This document shows, piece by piece, positions 34,116 through 41,411 of a stretch of DNA of 64,000 bases. The stretch spans positions 97,209 to 161,208 of the forward strand of contig CAJUDW010000002.1 in the NCBI GenBank assembly GCA_910584995.1, written 5' to 3'. The stretch's first letter is position 1; each line of letters begins with the position of its first letter. Made by a program: the position numbers and the translations under genes. The notes under the pieces were generated by a model. It ran no database searches. It saw only the letters and a list, made by a program, of their open reading frames with translations, and had not been told where the DNA came from. This DNA is from an uncultured Oscillibacter sp. Its GTDB lineage: Bacteria; Bacillota; Clostridia; Oscillospirales; Oscillospiraceae.

Positions 34116-35420
34116 ATGAAACCATCTGTCAGCATTATTGTTCCTGTCTACAACGCCGAAGCCTGTCTCAGCCGCTGCGTGGAAAGCGTTTTGAATCAGG
34201 AGTACGAAAGCTTTGAACTGCTTCTGGCGGACGACGGCAGCCGGGACGGCTCCGGCAGTATCTGCGACGCCTTCGCCGCCGCGGACAGCCGCGTCCGGGT
34301 CTTCCACAAGGAGAATTCCGGCGTGTCCGGCACCCGGAACCTCTGCCTCAGCCAGGCCCGGGGCCGCTATCTCCAGTTCCTGGACGCCGACGACTGGATT
34401 ACCCCGGACGCGACCAAACTCCTGGTGCGGGCCATGGAGGAGCACCGGTGCGATCTGGTGGTGGCGGACTTCTACCGGGTTGTGGGCGAGCGGGTCTCCC
34501 ACAAGGGGGACATCGACGAGGACGGCGTCCTCAGCCGGGAGGAATACGCCGCCCACATGATGGAGAACCCCGCGGATTTTTACTACGGCGTGCTTTGGAA
34601 CAAGCTGTACCGCCGGGATATTGTGGAAAAGCACAGCCTCCGGATGGATCCGGACATCAGCTGGTGCGAGGATTTCATGTTCAACCTGGAGTATATCCGC
34701 CACGCCCGCCGTTTTTTCGCGCTCCAAGTGCCCATCTACTACTATGTAAAGACCAAGGGCTCCCTCTGCACCCAGGGGCTCAGCATCTCCAAGACCATCC
34801 AGATGAAACTGTCGGCCTTTGAATATTACAACCAGTTTTACAAGACGGTCCTGGATGAGGAGGAATACGAAAAGCGCCGCCTGAAAATCTACCGTTTCCT
34901 CATTGACGCCGCCCAGGACGGCGTAGTCCCGCCGGTATCCGCGCGGCTTGGCAGCGAGCGGATCCGGGTGCCCCCCGCCGCGCTGGAGGGCCAGGGCCTG
35001 CTGTTCGACTTCTTCCGGGAACGGAAGCTGCTGGACTACTACCTGGAGGCCGCCGCCCTGAAAAACGATCTGTCCCTCCAGGAGGCCCGGCTGCTGCTGT
35101 ATCTCCGGCAGCCCGGGGCGTCCACCCGGCGGGAACTGGCGGACTTTACCGGCCTTTCCCGGGGCGGGCTGTCCATCCTGCTGAACCGGCTGGAGGGAAA
35201 GGAACTGATCGGCGTTTCGGAAGCCCGGGAGGCCGAGGGCCGGGAAAAGCGGCTGGACATTGCCTTCCAGCCTGATGCCGCCCCGGTCCTGGAGGATATG
35301 GAGGCCGCGTGGCGGGATTTCACCGCCGCAAGGCTCTCCGGGTTCAGCCAGGAGGAGCGGGAGCAGTACGGGCAGCTTGCGGGAAGGGTGCAGGAAAATA
35401 TCCGGAAAGTGCTGCAATGA
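34116..35420 (+). CDS. Family 2 glycosyltransferase fused to a MarR-type DNA-binding domain
   Basis: The 434-residue protein is two domains in one frame. Residues 1 to about 270 are a GT-A family 2 glycosyltransferase: PSVSIIVPVYNAEACLSRCV, ADDGSRDGS, the DXD-type FLDADDW, and CEDFMFNLEY. Residues from about 300 are a MarR winged helix (LSLQEARLLLYLRQPGASTR, RELADFTGLSRGGLSILLNR, LEGKEL-GV) with the usual dimerisation helices at the C-terminus. No internal ribosome binding site or start separates them. Glycosyltransferases of this class build surface glycans; a DNA-binding MarR partner is unusual. GGAGG precedes the ATG. It follows a MATE pump gene. Confidence 0.85.
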   Translation: MKPSVSIIVPVYNAEACLSRCVESVLNQEYESFELLLADDGSRDGSGSICDAFAAADSRVRVFHKENSGVSGTRNLCLSQARGRYLQFLDADDWITPDATKLLVRAMEEHRCDLVVADFYRVVGERVSHKGDIDEDGVLSREEYAAHMMENPADFYYGVLWNKLYRRDIVEKHSLRMDPDISWCEDFMFNLEYIRHARRFFALQVPIYYYVKTKGSLCTQGLSISKTIQMKLSAFEYYNQFYKTVLDEEEYEKRRLKIYRFLIDAAQDGVVPPVSARLGSERIRVPPAALEGQGLLFDFFRERKLLDYYLEAAALKNDLSLQEARLLLYLRQPGASTRRELADFTGLSRGGLSILLNRLEGKELIGVSEAREAEGREKRLDIAFQPDAAPVLEDMEAAWRDFTAARLSGFSQEEREQYGQLAGRVQENIRKVLQ

Positions 35421-35495
35421 CCGGGCTCCCCGGCCCCAGGACGGCCTGGAAAGCCTGGGGGCCGGTTTGGGGCGGATAGGGCGCAAAAAAATTTC

Positions 35496-35535
35496 AGGCT
35501 GACGAAAAAGGCCGTTTGGCCAGTTTCGTCAGCCT
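35496..35535 (-). terminator. Terminator of the SpoIIQ-like gene
   Basis: A 12-bp stem (AGGCTGACGAAA / TTTCGTCAGCCT) encloses a smaller GGCC/GGCC hairpin, and the minus strand ends in a T run (GAAATTTTTTTG). Confidence 0.8.
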
Positions 35536-35565
35536 CTGCGGACGCTCCGGCGTCCGCTTTCCTGT

Positions 35566-36282
35566 TTACTGCTTCAAATACGCTTCCGGATCCATGGGGA
35601 CGCCGTCCTTACTGACGGAGAAGTGGAGATGGGGCCCCTGGGCGGATTCCGCCGGGGCAGTGGAGCCTACCGCGCCGATGATCTGCCCGGCAGAGACGCT
35701 CTCCCCCATCCGGACGTTGGGCCGGGCCTGGAGGTTGGCGTAGGTGGTCTGGTATCCCCCGTCGTGGTCAATCACCACCATGGTGCCCATCATGGGATCC
35801 TCCGTGACGGCGGACACCGTGCCGGAACTGGCGGCCAGCACCGTGGTGCCCTGGGGGGCGGCGATGTCCAGGCCGTCGTGGGTGCGCCAGTCCGCCATAG
35901 TCTCGTTGTACACCAACTCATCCACGGCAAAAACCGTTACCACCTCGCCGTTCAGAGGCGAGACAATGAGCCTGGGGGCCTCAGCAATCACCGGCGTGTC
36001 GTCCACCTCCGCCTCCGGCATGGGGGCGGGGGGCGGCTCCGGCGCCGTCTTCTCCGGCGCTGCCTCCAGAGGGGCGGGGGCCGTGGTCTCGACCACCGGC
36101 TCCGTCTCCCGGACGTAGGGGGAGAAGGCGGAATCCTCCGCCAGCGCAGGCAGATCCTCTTCCGGCTGCGGATCCTCGTGGAACAGCAGGAAATAGCCTC
36201 CCACGCCCGCCGCCAGGACACAGGCCGCCAGGGCAACGTAAAAGCCTGTGCCGCTGAGGATGGTTTTCAGTTTGTTTTCCAT
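35566..36282 (-). CDS. M23 family metallopeptidase, SpoIIQ-like
   Basis: The 238-residue protein has one membrane helix (about 12-33), a Pro/Glu/Ala-rich linker to about residue 105, and a LytM domain with the zinc/catalytic motifs THDGLDIAAP (His and Asp) and GPHLHFSV. This is the architecture of SpoIIQ, which the forespore makes under sigma-F to join SpoIIIAH across the intermembrane space. Bacillus SpoIIQ has lost a catalytic His; clostridial forms keep the site, as here. A sigma-F-like promoter (GTATA, 15 bp, GTCCATACTT on the minus strand) lies 36 bp upstream. It could instead be a generic cell-wall peptidase. Confidence 0.82.
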   Translation of the reverse strand: MENKLKTILSGTGFYVALAACVLAAGVGGYFLLFHEDPQPEEDLPALAEDSAFSPYVRETEPVVETTAPAPLEAAPEKTAPEPPPAPMPEAEVDDTPVIAEAPRLIVSPLNGEVVTVFAVDELVYNETMADWRTHDGLDIAAPQGTTVLAASSGTVSAVTEDPMMGTMVVIDHDGGYQTTYANLQARPNVRMGESVSAGQIIGAVGSTAPAESAQGPHLHFSVSKDGVPMDPEAYLKQ

Positions 36283-36317
36283 ACTTGAATCCCTCCCTAA
36301 AATATAGGTTCTAGGGG

Positions 36318-36347
36318 AAGTATGGACGGATTTCCCAGGGGATATAC
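36318..36347 (-). promoter_or_regulatory. Candidate forespore (sigma-F/G) promoter of the SpoIIQ-like gene
   Basis: On the minus strand GTATA (36343-36347) and GTCCATACTT (36318-36327) are 15 bases apart, fitting the sigma-F pattern GYATA and GGnnAnAnT at most positions. The position upstream of a SpoIIQ-type gene supports it. Confidence 0.4.
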
Positions 36348-36600
36348 ACAGGGAAGATCAGGAAAATGAAACTTTGGGGAGAAGCTGCCCTTTCCGGGGA
36401 GAGGCCGGGAACTGCCCGGCCCAGGCCCGCAGGCAGCCTTTCCCGCAGGCAGCCGGGGCCGTCCGCCGGGATCCGCGGCGGCGCGGCCAAAAGGGTTTTG
36501 GCCCGGGAGAGGGAAACCTGGGCTGCTCAATGGGAGGGTACAGGGGTTCCAACGAAAGCCCGTGCGGGCGGGGCGAGGGGATTTGCGTGAAAGGAGGTGG
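36348..36600. other. GC-rich spacer
   Basis: About 250 bases with no convincing gene. Short repeats such as CCCGCAGGCAGC occur. It separates the SpoIIQ-like gene from the putative RNA gene. Confidence 0.4.
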
Positions 36601-36843
36601 GCCCCGCCCGCGGGGCTTTGTTGGAAACATAAAACGGTGCCGAGCGTTTTACTCAACACCGCTTTGATCAAATCAAAACACGAAAGCGCACAGCGAAAAC
36701 CTGCAAGGCCCTTGAAAAAGGGCGGCAGATCTGGTATGCTATCTTACGTGGTGCGATTATCAATCGCTGTGCTGAGTGGGCTTTCACTCGTACAGGGCCG
36801 CAGGGTGGTTCGGACCTTGCGGCCTGCCGCGTTTATGTTTCCA
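36601..36843 (-). ncRNA. Putative large multi-branched structured RNA (about 240 nt)
   Basis: The ends pair: GGAAACATAAA at the RNA 5' side (36842-36832) with TTTATGTTTCC (36633-36623), extended to 13 bp. Inside lie at least five helices: an 11-bp hairpin (36796-36824), GAGTG/CACTC (36774-36789), an 8-bp long-range stem GCACAGCG/CGCTGTGC (36688-36695 with 36765-36772) enclosing CTGC/GCAG and GGGC/GCCC stems, GCTTT/AAAGC (36661-36687), and GGTG-GAG/CTC-CACC (36636-36660). A promoter ends just before the closing helix, which fixes the strand. A GCCCC/GGGGC hairpin ends it. No open frame fits. Size and form recall raiA-motif RNAs of gut Firmicutes; I cannot confirm this. Confidence 0.65.
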
Positions 36844-36849
36844 GACCCT

Positions 36850-36878
36850 ATTTTAATCGATTCGTGTCGAAAATGCAA
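36850..36878 (-). promoter_or_regulatory. Promoter of the putative structured RNA
   Basis: TTGCAT (36873-36878) and TAAAAT (36850-36855) on the minus strand are 17 bases apart. The expected start, about 36843, is the first pair of the RNA's closing helix. Confidence 0.65.
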
Positions 36879-36890
36879 GGGCTATCCGGA

Positions 36891-36933
36891 AAAAAATGGT
36901 CCCCGGCGGAAAAAATTCCGCCGGGGATTTTTT
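36891..36933. terminator. Terminator after the second ABC operon
   Basis: CCCCGGCGGAA (36901-36911) pairs with TTCCGCCGGGG (36916-36926). There is a T7 on the minus strand and a T6 on the plus strand, so it may act both ways. It lies between the ABC permease gene and the RNA promoter and isolates the RNA gene. Confidence 0.8.
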
Positions 36934-36951
36934 GCTGCGGGTTCCTGCCGT

Positions 36952-37548
36952 TTACCGCCGTCGCCGGGCGTAAAACTTCATGGACAGGGGCACGGAAACC
37001 GCCGTCAGGACCAGGGGCACAACGGGCAGGAGGAACTTTACGGCGGAAATGGCGGCGGGCACCTCTTCCACAAAGTAGGAGGCCGTCCCGGCTGCGCCGC
37101 AGATCAGGAAGATGAAGAGGAACATGAACATCCGCCCCCGCTCCACGCCGAAGCGGAAAATGCCCGGAAGGGAGACCGCCATGACGGAGGCGCTGGTGCA
37201 GAGCCCCACCAGGATCATGAGGAAGTCCGGCCCGCCGGAGAACCCTGCAAGGGCCAGGGCCCACTGGACGATAACCATGACCACCGTCATGGCGGCTACG
37301 CAGATCCAGCCGAAAATGTACTTGCTCAGCACCAGATCCCGGATGGAGTAAGGCATCATGCCTGCCAGGGTGTCCCATTTGCTCTGCTCGTCGTAAGCGA
37401 TGGAGGTATAGGGCAGCATGGAGCACCAGACCGGCAGGAAGATACTGCCGAAGTCCCGGTTAAAGGTGATAAACACCACGAGAATCAGGAGATACAGCCG
37501 CAGCTGCTTGTTAACCACATAGAGATCTTTGATCAAAAGGGCTTTCAT
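36952..37548 (-). CDS. ABC-2 type transporter permease
   Basis: The 198-residue protein has six hydrophobic segments, starting LLIKDLYVVNKQLRLYLLIL and ending VVPLVLTAVSVPLSMKFY, with a conserved AYDEQSKWDTLAG loop typical of short ABC-2 permeases of Firmicutes. It is the membrane partner of the ATPase gene, which ends 1 bp upstream. The substrate is unknown; such GntR-controlled exporters often protect against cell-wall-active compounds. Confidence 0.87.
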   Translation of the reverse strand: MKALLIKDLYVVNKQLRLYLLILVVFITFNRDFGSIFLPVWCSMLPYTSIAYDEQSKWDTLAGMMPYSIRDLVLSKYIFGWICVAAMTVVMVIVQWALALAGFSGGPDFLMILVGLCTSASVMAVSLPGIFRFGVERGRMFMFLFIFLICGAAGTASYFVEEVPAAISAVKFLLPVVPLVLTAVSVPLSMKFYARRRR

Positions 37549-37549
37549 G

Positions 37550-38398
37550 TCACTTTGCTCCTTTCACCATGGAGAGGATGATATCCTCCACCCCGGCCCG
37601 CTCCAGCTGCATGGTCCCGGGCACCAGGGATCGCCGCACCAGGGCCCGGACGCCGCCGTAGGGGCTCTCCTCCCGGTGCACTACAGCTTCCGGCAGGAGG
37701 CTGTCCGCCTGTTCCCGCGTACCGGTGAACAGGGCGAACTCCTCCAGGAGGGAGTCCTTGTCCTTACAAAAGAGGAGGCGGCCCCGGTGGATGGCGGCGA
37801 TGTAGTCGCAGAGTTTTTCCAGGTCGCTGAGGATGTGGGAGGAGATGAGGATGGAGTGATCCTCCTCCCGGGTGAACTCATAGAAGATGTCCAGAACCTC
37901 GTCCCGGACAATGGGATCCAGGCCGGCGGTGGCCTCGTCCAGCACCAGCAGCCGGGGATGGTGGCTCAGGGCAGAGGCGATGGCAAGCTTCATCTTCATG
38001 CCCCGGGAAAACTTGCTGAAGGGTTTGTTCCGGGGCAGTTCAAAGCGGTCCAGATAGGATTCGTACAGCGCCTTGTCCCAGCTGCGGTAGGTTGCGGCCA
38101 TCACCTTCCCCACCTGGACGACGTTCAGGATCTCCGGGAAGTAGGCCTCGTCCAGCACCACGCCGATATCGTCCTTGATCCGGAGGAATTCCGGGGAGGA
38201 AGTGTCCACCCCCAGGACGCTGGCGGATCCGCCGTCGGGCCGCAGGGCACCCATGAGGATGCGGATGGTGGTGGATTTCCCGGCGCCGTTCTCCCCCACC
38301 AGGCCGCAGATAGAGCCGCTGGGCACCGTCAGGCTGATGTCCTGGAGGGAAAAGCCGGTAAAGTTTTTTTCAATATGGGATAGTTCAATCGCGTTCAT
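37550..38398 (-). CDS. ABC transporter ATP-binding protein
   Basis: The 282-residue ATPase has Walker A GENGAGKST, a signature FSRGMKMKLAIA (in place of LSGGQ), Walker B LLVLDEATAGLD and the switch ISSHI. The C-terminal 80 residues form an extra domain seen in ABC-2 exporter ATPases. It overlaps the GntR gene by 14 bp and ends 1 bp before the permease gene, giving the order regulator-ATPase-permease. Confidence 0.93.
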   Translation of the reverse strand: MNAIELSHIEKNFTGFSLQDISLTVPSGSICGLVGENGAGKSTTIRILMGALRPDGGSASVLGVDTSSPEFLRIKDDIGVVLDEAYFPEILNVVQVGKVMAATYRSWDKALYESYLDRFELPRNKPFSKFSRGMKMKLAIASALSHHPRLLVLDEATAGLDPIVRDEVLDIFYEFTREEDHSILISSHILSDLEKLCDYIAAIHRGRLLFCKDKDSLLEEFALFTGTREQADSLLPEAVVHREESPYGGVRALVRRSLVPGTMQLERAGVEDIILSMVKGAK

Positions 38399-38777
38399 GC
38401 AGGTATGCCTCCTCTGTGAGAATACGGAGCATATCCAGCAGTTCCTCTCGGGAAACGCCGCAGTTCTTTGCCAGTTCCGCGGCGGCGGACAGATGCCCCT
38501 CCAGTTCTTTCAGATGCTGTTCCCGGATGAGTTCCATGTTCCTCTCCGCTACAAAGCAGCCCTTGCCGGCCACGGTGTACAGGAGGCCGTCGGCCTCCAG
38601 TTCGTCGTAGGCCCGCTTGGTGGTGATGACGGAGATTTTCAGGTCCTTTGCCAGGGCCCGTATGGATGGCAGCGCCTCCCCGGGCCCCAGGGCCCCGGAG
38701 ACAATCTGCGCTTTAATCTGGGTATAGATTTGATCGTAAATCGGCTGGCTGTTGACGTTTCGGATAATCAGTTCCAT
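38385..38777 (-). CDS. GntR family transcriptional regulator
   Basis: The 130-residue YtrA-type regulator has the winged helix PIYDQIYTQIKAQIVSGALG with the recognition part LPSIRALAKDLKISVITTKR, and a short C-terminal helical segment. It should repress the ATPase-permease operon that follows. The ATG at 38777 follows CGGAGA. Its promoter overlaps a TACTGT-N6-ACAGTA dyad, the likely operator. Confidence 0.92.
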   Translation of the reverse strand: MELIIRNVNSQPIYDQIYTQIKAQIVSGALGPGEALPSIRALAKDLKISVITTKRAYDELEADGLLYTVAGKGCFVAERNMELIREQHLKELEGHLSAAAELAKNCGVSREELLDMLRILTEEAYLHERD

Positions 38778-38793
38778 GGATGTTCTCCGTTCG

Positions 38794-38835
38794 TACTGTA
38801 TATGAACAGTATACACAGTATAAACGGTTTGTCAA
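38794..38835 (-). promoter_or_regulatory. Promoter and dyad operator of the second GntR-ABC operon
   Basis: On the minus strand TTGACA (38830-38835) and TATACT (38808-38813) have a 16-base spacer. TACTGT (38794-38799) and ACAGTA (38806-38811) form a perfect dyad with 6 bases between, overlapping the -10 element. Confidence 0.75.
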
Positions 38836-38975
38836 GAGGGGCGGGAAAATTTTTTGCAAAAAATTTTGGAAGCGGGCGGGGCCGCCTGCCCGGGCTGCCG
38901 GAACACGCCCTGGAAAACTGCCGGGAAATGTGATATACTACTGGGGATTTCAAAAAAGGAACGGGGGCGTCCGGC

Positions 38976-39950
38976 TTGGAGACCGTCAGCGGCGTGAACA
39001 ACTGGAGACTGATTGTCCGGCGGGAGGCGGACGGCGTGGTGATTGTCCGGGCCTCCACCTGCGACGCCAGGGCCGCCCTGCCGGAAACGCTGCTGGGCCT
39101 GCCGGTGACTGCCCTGGGGGATCACGCCCTCTCCCCTTCTGCCGGTGAGGCGCCGGGGGATCGGATAAGGGTGGCCTGCGGCCCCGTGCCGGATGATGCG
39201 GAGTGGGGCAACCGCCGCCTGGAGGAACTGGCCCTGCCGCCCTCCCTCCGCCGGGTGGGGGATTACGCCCTGTTCAACTGCTCTGGCCTGAAAACCCTCT
39301 GCCTTTACGACAGTGTCCGTTACTGGGGCGGCGGCGTCCTGATGAACTGCCGCCTGCTGGACACCCTCCGCATTACCCAGGCGGAGGAGGGGGAGGCCCT
39401 GGCCTACTTTGCCGGGGAACTGAGCCGGGAACTGGACGTGACCGTCACAGGGCCGGAGGGGGAAACCGTCCGGCTGCTGTTCCCGGAGTATGCGGAGCAG
39501 TATGAGGAGAACTGCCCCGCCCACCATTTTGATTACAATATCCAGGGGGCCGGTTACCCCTACCACCACTGCTTCCGCAGCAAGCGGCTGGATCTGCGGG
39601 AGTATGACAAGCTTTGGCCGGGTTTCCTGGCCATGGAGCACGACCCGGAGGCAGCCATCCGGCTGGCCCTGCGCCGCCTCCGGTATCCCCGGGAACTGAC
39701 GGAGCGGGCGCGGAAGGATTACCTCGCCTATCTGCAAGGCCATGCCGGGGAGGCCCTGGAGGCGGCTTTGGCGGAGCGGGACGGGCCCGGCCTGCGGTTT
39801 TTGCTGGACAGCCTCTCCCCGGATCAGGAGGTCCTGTCTGCCGCCCTGGCCCTGGCCCGGGCGGGGGAGGATACCGGCGCGGTGGCCGTTCTGCTGGAGG
39901 AGCGGCGGAGGCGGTTCCCGGCAGGACGGGAAAAGGCCTTTGATTTGTGA
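38976..39950 (+). CDS. BspA-type leucine-rich repeat protein, first gene of a MoxR/VWA operon
   Basis: The 324-residue protein starts at a TTG; no better start is seen. The middle part has BspA-like repeats (LEELALPPSLRRVGDYALFN, CSGLKTLCLYDSV, NCRLLDTLRITQ). The C-terminal part is helical (YDKLWPGFLAMEHDPEAAIR, LSPDQEVLSAALALARAGED) and resembles ankyrin-like or TPR-like helical pairs. There is no signal sequence, so unlike most BspA proteins it is cytoplasmic. It lies 28 bp before the VWA gene and is likely a substrate-recognition partner of that system. Confidence 0.75.
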   Translation: METVSGVNNWRLIVRREADGVVIVRASTCDARAALPETLLGLPVTALGDHALSPSAGEAPGDRIRVACGPVPDDAEWGNRRLEELALPPSLRRVGDYALFNCSGLKTLCLYDSVRYWGGGVLMNCRLLDTLRITQAEEGEALAYFAGELSRELDVTVTGPEGETVRLLFPEYAEQYEENCPAHHFDYNIQGAGYPYHHCFRSKRLDLREYDKLWPGFLAMEHDPEAAIRLALRRLRYPRELTERARKDYLAYLQGHAGEALEAALAERDGPGLRFLLDSLSPDQEVLSAALALARAGEDTGAVAVLLEERRRRFPAGREKAFDL

Positions 39951-39978
39951 AGGATGCGGAGAGAGGAGGCGTGGAAGG

Positions 39979-41331
39979 ATGGATGACAGGCGGGACTATG
40001 CCCCTGTGGGGCGGGAGATTCTGCTGGCTGCCCGGAACGAACTGTACCTGCACCTCCCCTATCTGGACGCGGCGCTGTGCGCCCTGGATTTCCGTCCCGG
40101 CGGCGGGGTGACCCTCTCCCTGGCCACGGACGGGGAGGCCCTGTACTACGACGGGGCGTATCTTGCGGAGCGGTTCCTCCGCTCCCGGACGGCGGTGAAC
40201 CGGGCTTATCTCCATGTGATCCTCCACTGTATGCTGCGGCATCTGGGAAAGAAAAAAGGGAAGGTGTCCGAACTGTGGGATCTGGCCTGCGACGCGGCGG
40301 TGGAGAGTATTCTGGATGATTTGGAGTACCCCTGCCTTGCGGGGGACAGCGCCCCCCGCAGGCGGAAATTCTACGGGGAGTGCCGCATGGACATGCCGGT
40401 GCTGACCGCCGAGGGGATCTACCGCCGCCTGCTGCGGCTGGATCTGCCGGAGTATGAGCGGGCCATGCTCCAGAGGGCCTTCCTGGTGGATGATCACGGC
40501 CTCTGGGATATGGAGCGGGAAGGCCAGCAGTCCCAGCGGCAGGATCAGAAGTGGCGGGATCTCTCCGAAAAAACGGAGACCTCTATGGAGACCGTCCTGG
40601 CGGGGCAGTCCACCGGCGGCGGTACGGTTTTGGAGCAGGTGAAGGCGGCGGTACGGGACGACGTGGATTACCGGGCCTTCCTCCGCCGGTTCGCCGTCCC
40701 CCGGGAGGTGCTGGCGGTGGACGGGGATGCCTTTGACTATGTGTTCTACACCTATGGCCTCCGGCTTTACGGCAATATGCCCCTGGTGGAACCGCCGGAA
40801 ACCCGGGAGGAAAAGCGGATAGAGGATTTTGTCATCGCCGTGGACACCTCCATGTCTACCTCCGGGGAATTGGTCCGGCAGTTCCTGGCCTGCACCTACG
40901 CCATCCTCCGCAGCGCGGGCACCTTCACCCGGAAGGTGAATATCCGGATTCTCCAGTGCGACGACCAGATTCGGTCCGATCGGATCATCCGGGACTTGGA
41001 GGAACTGAAAGGTTATATGGAAAATTTCCAGCTGGCAGGCGGCAGCGCCACGGATTTCCGCCCGGTTTTCGACCACGTGGAAAAACTCCGGGAGGCGGGG
41101 GCCTTCACCAGCCTCCGGGGCCTCCTCTACTTCACCGACGGCATGGGAGTCTATCCGCAGAAACGGCCGCCCTATGAGACGGCCTTCATCCTTCTGGAGG
41201 AGCCGCCCCTCTCCGTGAGGATCCCCCCCTGGGCCATCCGGCTGGTGCTGGATCTGCCGGGGCTGGAGCGGGCTGTCCGGGAGGCGGCGGATTTGGACGG
41301 GCTGGAGATAGACGATCTGCCCCAGCTGTAA
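39979..41331 (+). CDS. DUF2201/VWA-like metallopeptidase-related protein
   Basis: The 450-residue protein has two domains. The N-terminal one (about 1-270, DUF2201 type) contains HVILHCMLRHLGK, a degenerate zincin-like motif, with ACDAAVESILDD. The C-terminal VWA domain has a MIDAS-type site (VIAVDTSMSTSGE) and TDFRPVFDHVE, TDGMGVYP. Such proteins pair with MoxR ATPases and are thought to help insert metals or remodel protein complexes. The ATG at 39979 follows GGAGGCGTGGAAGG; it is 28 bp after the LRR gene and 80 bp before the ATPase gene. Confidence 0.88.
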   Translation: MDDRRDYAPVGREILLAARNELYLHLPYLDAALCALDFRPGGGVTLSLATDGEALYYDGAYLAERFLRSRTAVNRAYLHVILHCMLRHLGKKKGKVSELWDLACDAAVESILDDLEYPCLAGDSAPRRRKFYGECRMDMPVLTAEGIYRRLLRLDLPEYERAMLQRAFLVDDHGLWDMEREGQQSQRQDQKWRDLSEKTETSMETVLAGQSTGGGTVLEQVKAAVRDDVDYRAFLRRFAVPREVLAVDGDAFDYVFYTYGLRLYGNMPLVEPPETREEKRIEDFVIAVDTSMSTSGELVRQFLACTYAILRSAGTFTRKVNIRILQCDDQIRSDRIIRDLEELKGYMENFQLAGGSATDFRPVFDHVEKLREAGAFTSLRGLLYFTDGMGVYPQKRPPYETAFILLEEPPLSVRIPPWAIRLVLDLPGLERAVREAADLDGLEIDDLPQL

Positions 41332-41411
41332 CTGCCGGGGGCGCAGGGTTTTCCCGGAAAGCGCGCCCTGGGGCGCGGATAAAGAGACTAGGAGAATAAA
41401 GAGAGGCCGTT

